Positions 5,640 through 6,598 of a stretch of DNA of 6,598 nucleotides are shown piece by piece. A model generated the notes under the pieces. The model saw nothing but the letters and a program-made list of their open reading frames with translations. It was not told where the DNA came from and did not search any database. The DNA comes from Nitriliruptoraceae bacterium (GTDB taxonomy: Bacteria; Actinomycetota; Nitriliruptoria; Nitriliruptorales; Nitriliruptoraceae): the NCBI GenBank assembly GCA_007125475.1, contig SLDB01000096.1, forward strand, positions 1-6,598, in the 5' to 3' direction. How positions within the stretch are numbered: the stretch's first letter is position 1; each line of letters starts with the position of its first letter. The position numbers and the translations under genes are program-made.

Positions 5640-6598
5640 CCGCGCCGGCGGCGACCCGGCCCGACACGCAGGCCACGTCGGTGCCCGGGGCGAGCCCGCT
5701 GACGGGGGCGCTCACGCTCACCCGGTTCCTGCTGCGCCGCGACCGCGTCCGCCTGCCGGGGTGGGCGGCCGGCTTCGGGGCGTTCATGCTCTACCTCGTG
5801 GCGGCGATCCCCGCCGCCTACGGCACCGACGAGGAGCTCGGCTCGGCGACCCAGCTGTTCTCCGACCCGGTGGGCCGGCTGCTGGTGGGACCGGGGTACG
5901 GCTTCGACACCCCGACGCTGGAGCGGTTCGTCGCTGGCGGCTACGGGTTGTACTTCCTGCTGCTGGCCGCGCTGATGAACCTGCTGCTGGTGACCCGGCA
6001 CACGCGGGTGGAGGAGCAGTCGGGCCGTGCCGAGCTCGTGCGCGCCAACGTCGTCGGCCGGCATGCGATGCTGACGGCCACGCTGATCGTCGCGGTGGTC
6101 ACCAACCTCGCCGCGGCTGCGGCAACCCTCGCCGTCATGGTCGGTGTCGGCGGCTTCGCCGCGACCGGCTCGGTGCTGTTCGCCGCAGGGTTGGCAGCGG
6201 TCGGGCTGGCCTTCGCCGGGGTGACCGCGATCACCGTGCAGACGACCTCGTATTCGCGTGCCGCGGCCGGCATGACGGGCGCGGTGCTCGGGGCCGCCTT
6301 CCTGCTCCGCGCTGGGGGGGACATGGCCGAGGAGGGCGGCACGCTGCTCTCCTGGCTCTCGCCGCTGGCGTGGGGACAACAGACCGCCCCGTTCGTGCTC
6401 GACCGCTGGTGGCCACTGACGCTCCCCGTCGCCTTCGCCGCGCTCACCACGGTTGCTGGCTATCGGCTGTCTGCGCGCCGCGACCTTGGCGCCAGCCTGC
6501 GGGCCGTCCGCCCGGGCAACGACCGCGCCGCACCGCGGCTGGGCACGCCACTGGGCCTGGCGCTGCGACTGCAGCGGGGCAGCCTCATCGGCTGGACG
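5636..6598 (+). CDS. ABC transporter permease, polyketide-antibiotic exporter family (partial, N-terminal part)
   Basis: The ATG at 5636 overlaps the ATPase stop as ATGA, and the frame stays open to the right edge (321 residues seen). Full-length members of this actinobacterial family are about 500-550 residues, so roughly the last two fifths are missing. The opening is typical: GALTLTRFLLRRDRVRLPGW (24-43), followed by a membrane segment at about 44-61. TRHTRVEEQSGRAELVRAN (120-138) is the conserved cytoplasmic loop, and LSWLSPLAWGQQTAPF (238-253) then DRWWPL (256-261) are also family hallmarks. Further membrane helices are near 103-119, 145-170, 178-200, 211-225 and 261-278. GLALRLQRGSLIGW (307-320) looks like the start of the second, homologous half, matching the N-terminal RRDRVRLPGW region. 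It would form the membrane pore with the preceding ATPase. A run of seven G at 6314-6320 does not break the frame. Confidence 0.93.
   Translation, partial: MTAPAATRPDTQATSVPGASPLTGALTLTRFLLRRDRVRLPGWAAGFGAFMLYLVAAIPAAYGTDEELGSATQLFSDPVGRLLVGPGYGFDTPTLERFVAGGYGLYFLLLAALMNLLLVTRHTRVEEQSGRAELVRANVVGRHAMLTATLIVAVVTNLAAAAATLAVMVGVGGFAATGSVLFAAGLAAVGLAFAGVTAITVQTTSYSRAAAGMTGAVLGAAFLLRAGGDMAEEGGTLLSWLSPLAWGQQTAPFVLDRWWPLTLPVAFAALTTVAGYRLSARRDLGASLRAVRPGNDRAAPRLGTPLGLALRLQRGSLIGWT

Noticed and set aside
6314..6320. Run of seven G in the permease gene as a possible frameshift.
   Set aside because: Family-like sequence (LLRAGGDM then LSWLSPLAWGQQ) continues in the same frame across it.
5588..6379. Long open frame (about 263 codons) on the minus strand opposite the permease gene.
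   Set aside because: Composition is Arg/Gln/His/Gly-rich and non-family; the plus strand encodes a clear membrane permease over the same bases.

Overview
The window is very GC-rich, densely packed DNA with strongly GC-biased third codon positions, frequent ATGA start/stop overlaps and protein families typical of actinomycetes. It suggests a chromosomal region of an actinobacterium with secondary metabolism; the genus cannot be fixed from the sequence. No RNA genes, CRISPR arrays, insertion sequences, attachment sites or origins were seen.

Left part (1-2919, minus strand): a compact four-gene operon read from right to left. The order is UbiA-type membrane prenyltransferase, type III polyketide synthase (PKS), isoprenylcysteine-carboxyl-methyltransferase-like (ICMT-like) membrane O-methyltransferase, then an FAD-dependent oxidoreductase cut by the left edge. 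The first two junctions are 4-nt ATGA overlaps and the third is a 4-nt gap, so the proteins are probably co-expressed and translationally coupled. The type III PKS / ICMT-like methyltransferase / FAD enzyme trio resembles the Streptomyces griseus srs phenolic-lipid operon. The leading UbiA gene points to a prenylated phenolic lipid or quinone. A plausible promoter places the transcription start on the UbiA start codon, i.e. a leaderless mRNA.

Middle (3021-3784, minus strand): a two-domain VOC/glyoxalase-fold gene of the mycobacterial CFP30B type. Its two halves lie in different frames, consistent with one missing base in a C-run near 3413, so it is a frameshifted gene or a sequencing error. 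A 266-bp divergent intergenic region (3785-4050) follows.

Right part (4051-6598, plus strand): a TetR-family regulator, an ABC ATPase and the N-terminal part of a large permease of the actinobacterial polyketide/multidrug exporter type, all tightly packed. The layout resembles Mycobacterium tuberculosis Rv1219c-Rv1218c-Rv1217c. A perfect 8-bp inverted repeat just upstream of the TetR start overlaps its predicted promoter and is the likely autoregulatory operator.

Taken together, a small lipid-polyketide biosynthetic operon lies next to a self-regulated drug or polyketide exporter. Whether the exporter handles the operon's product is unproven: the two units are on opposite strands, have separate promoters and show no shared operator.
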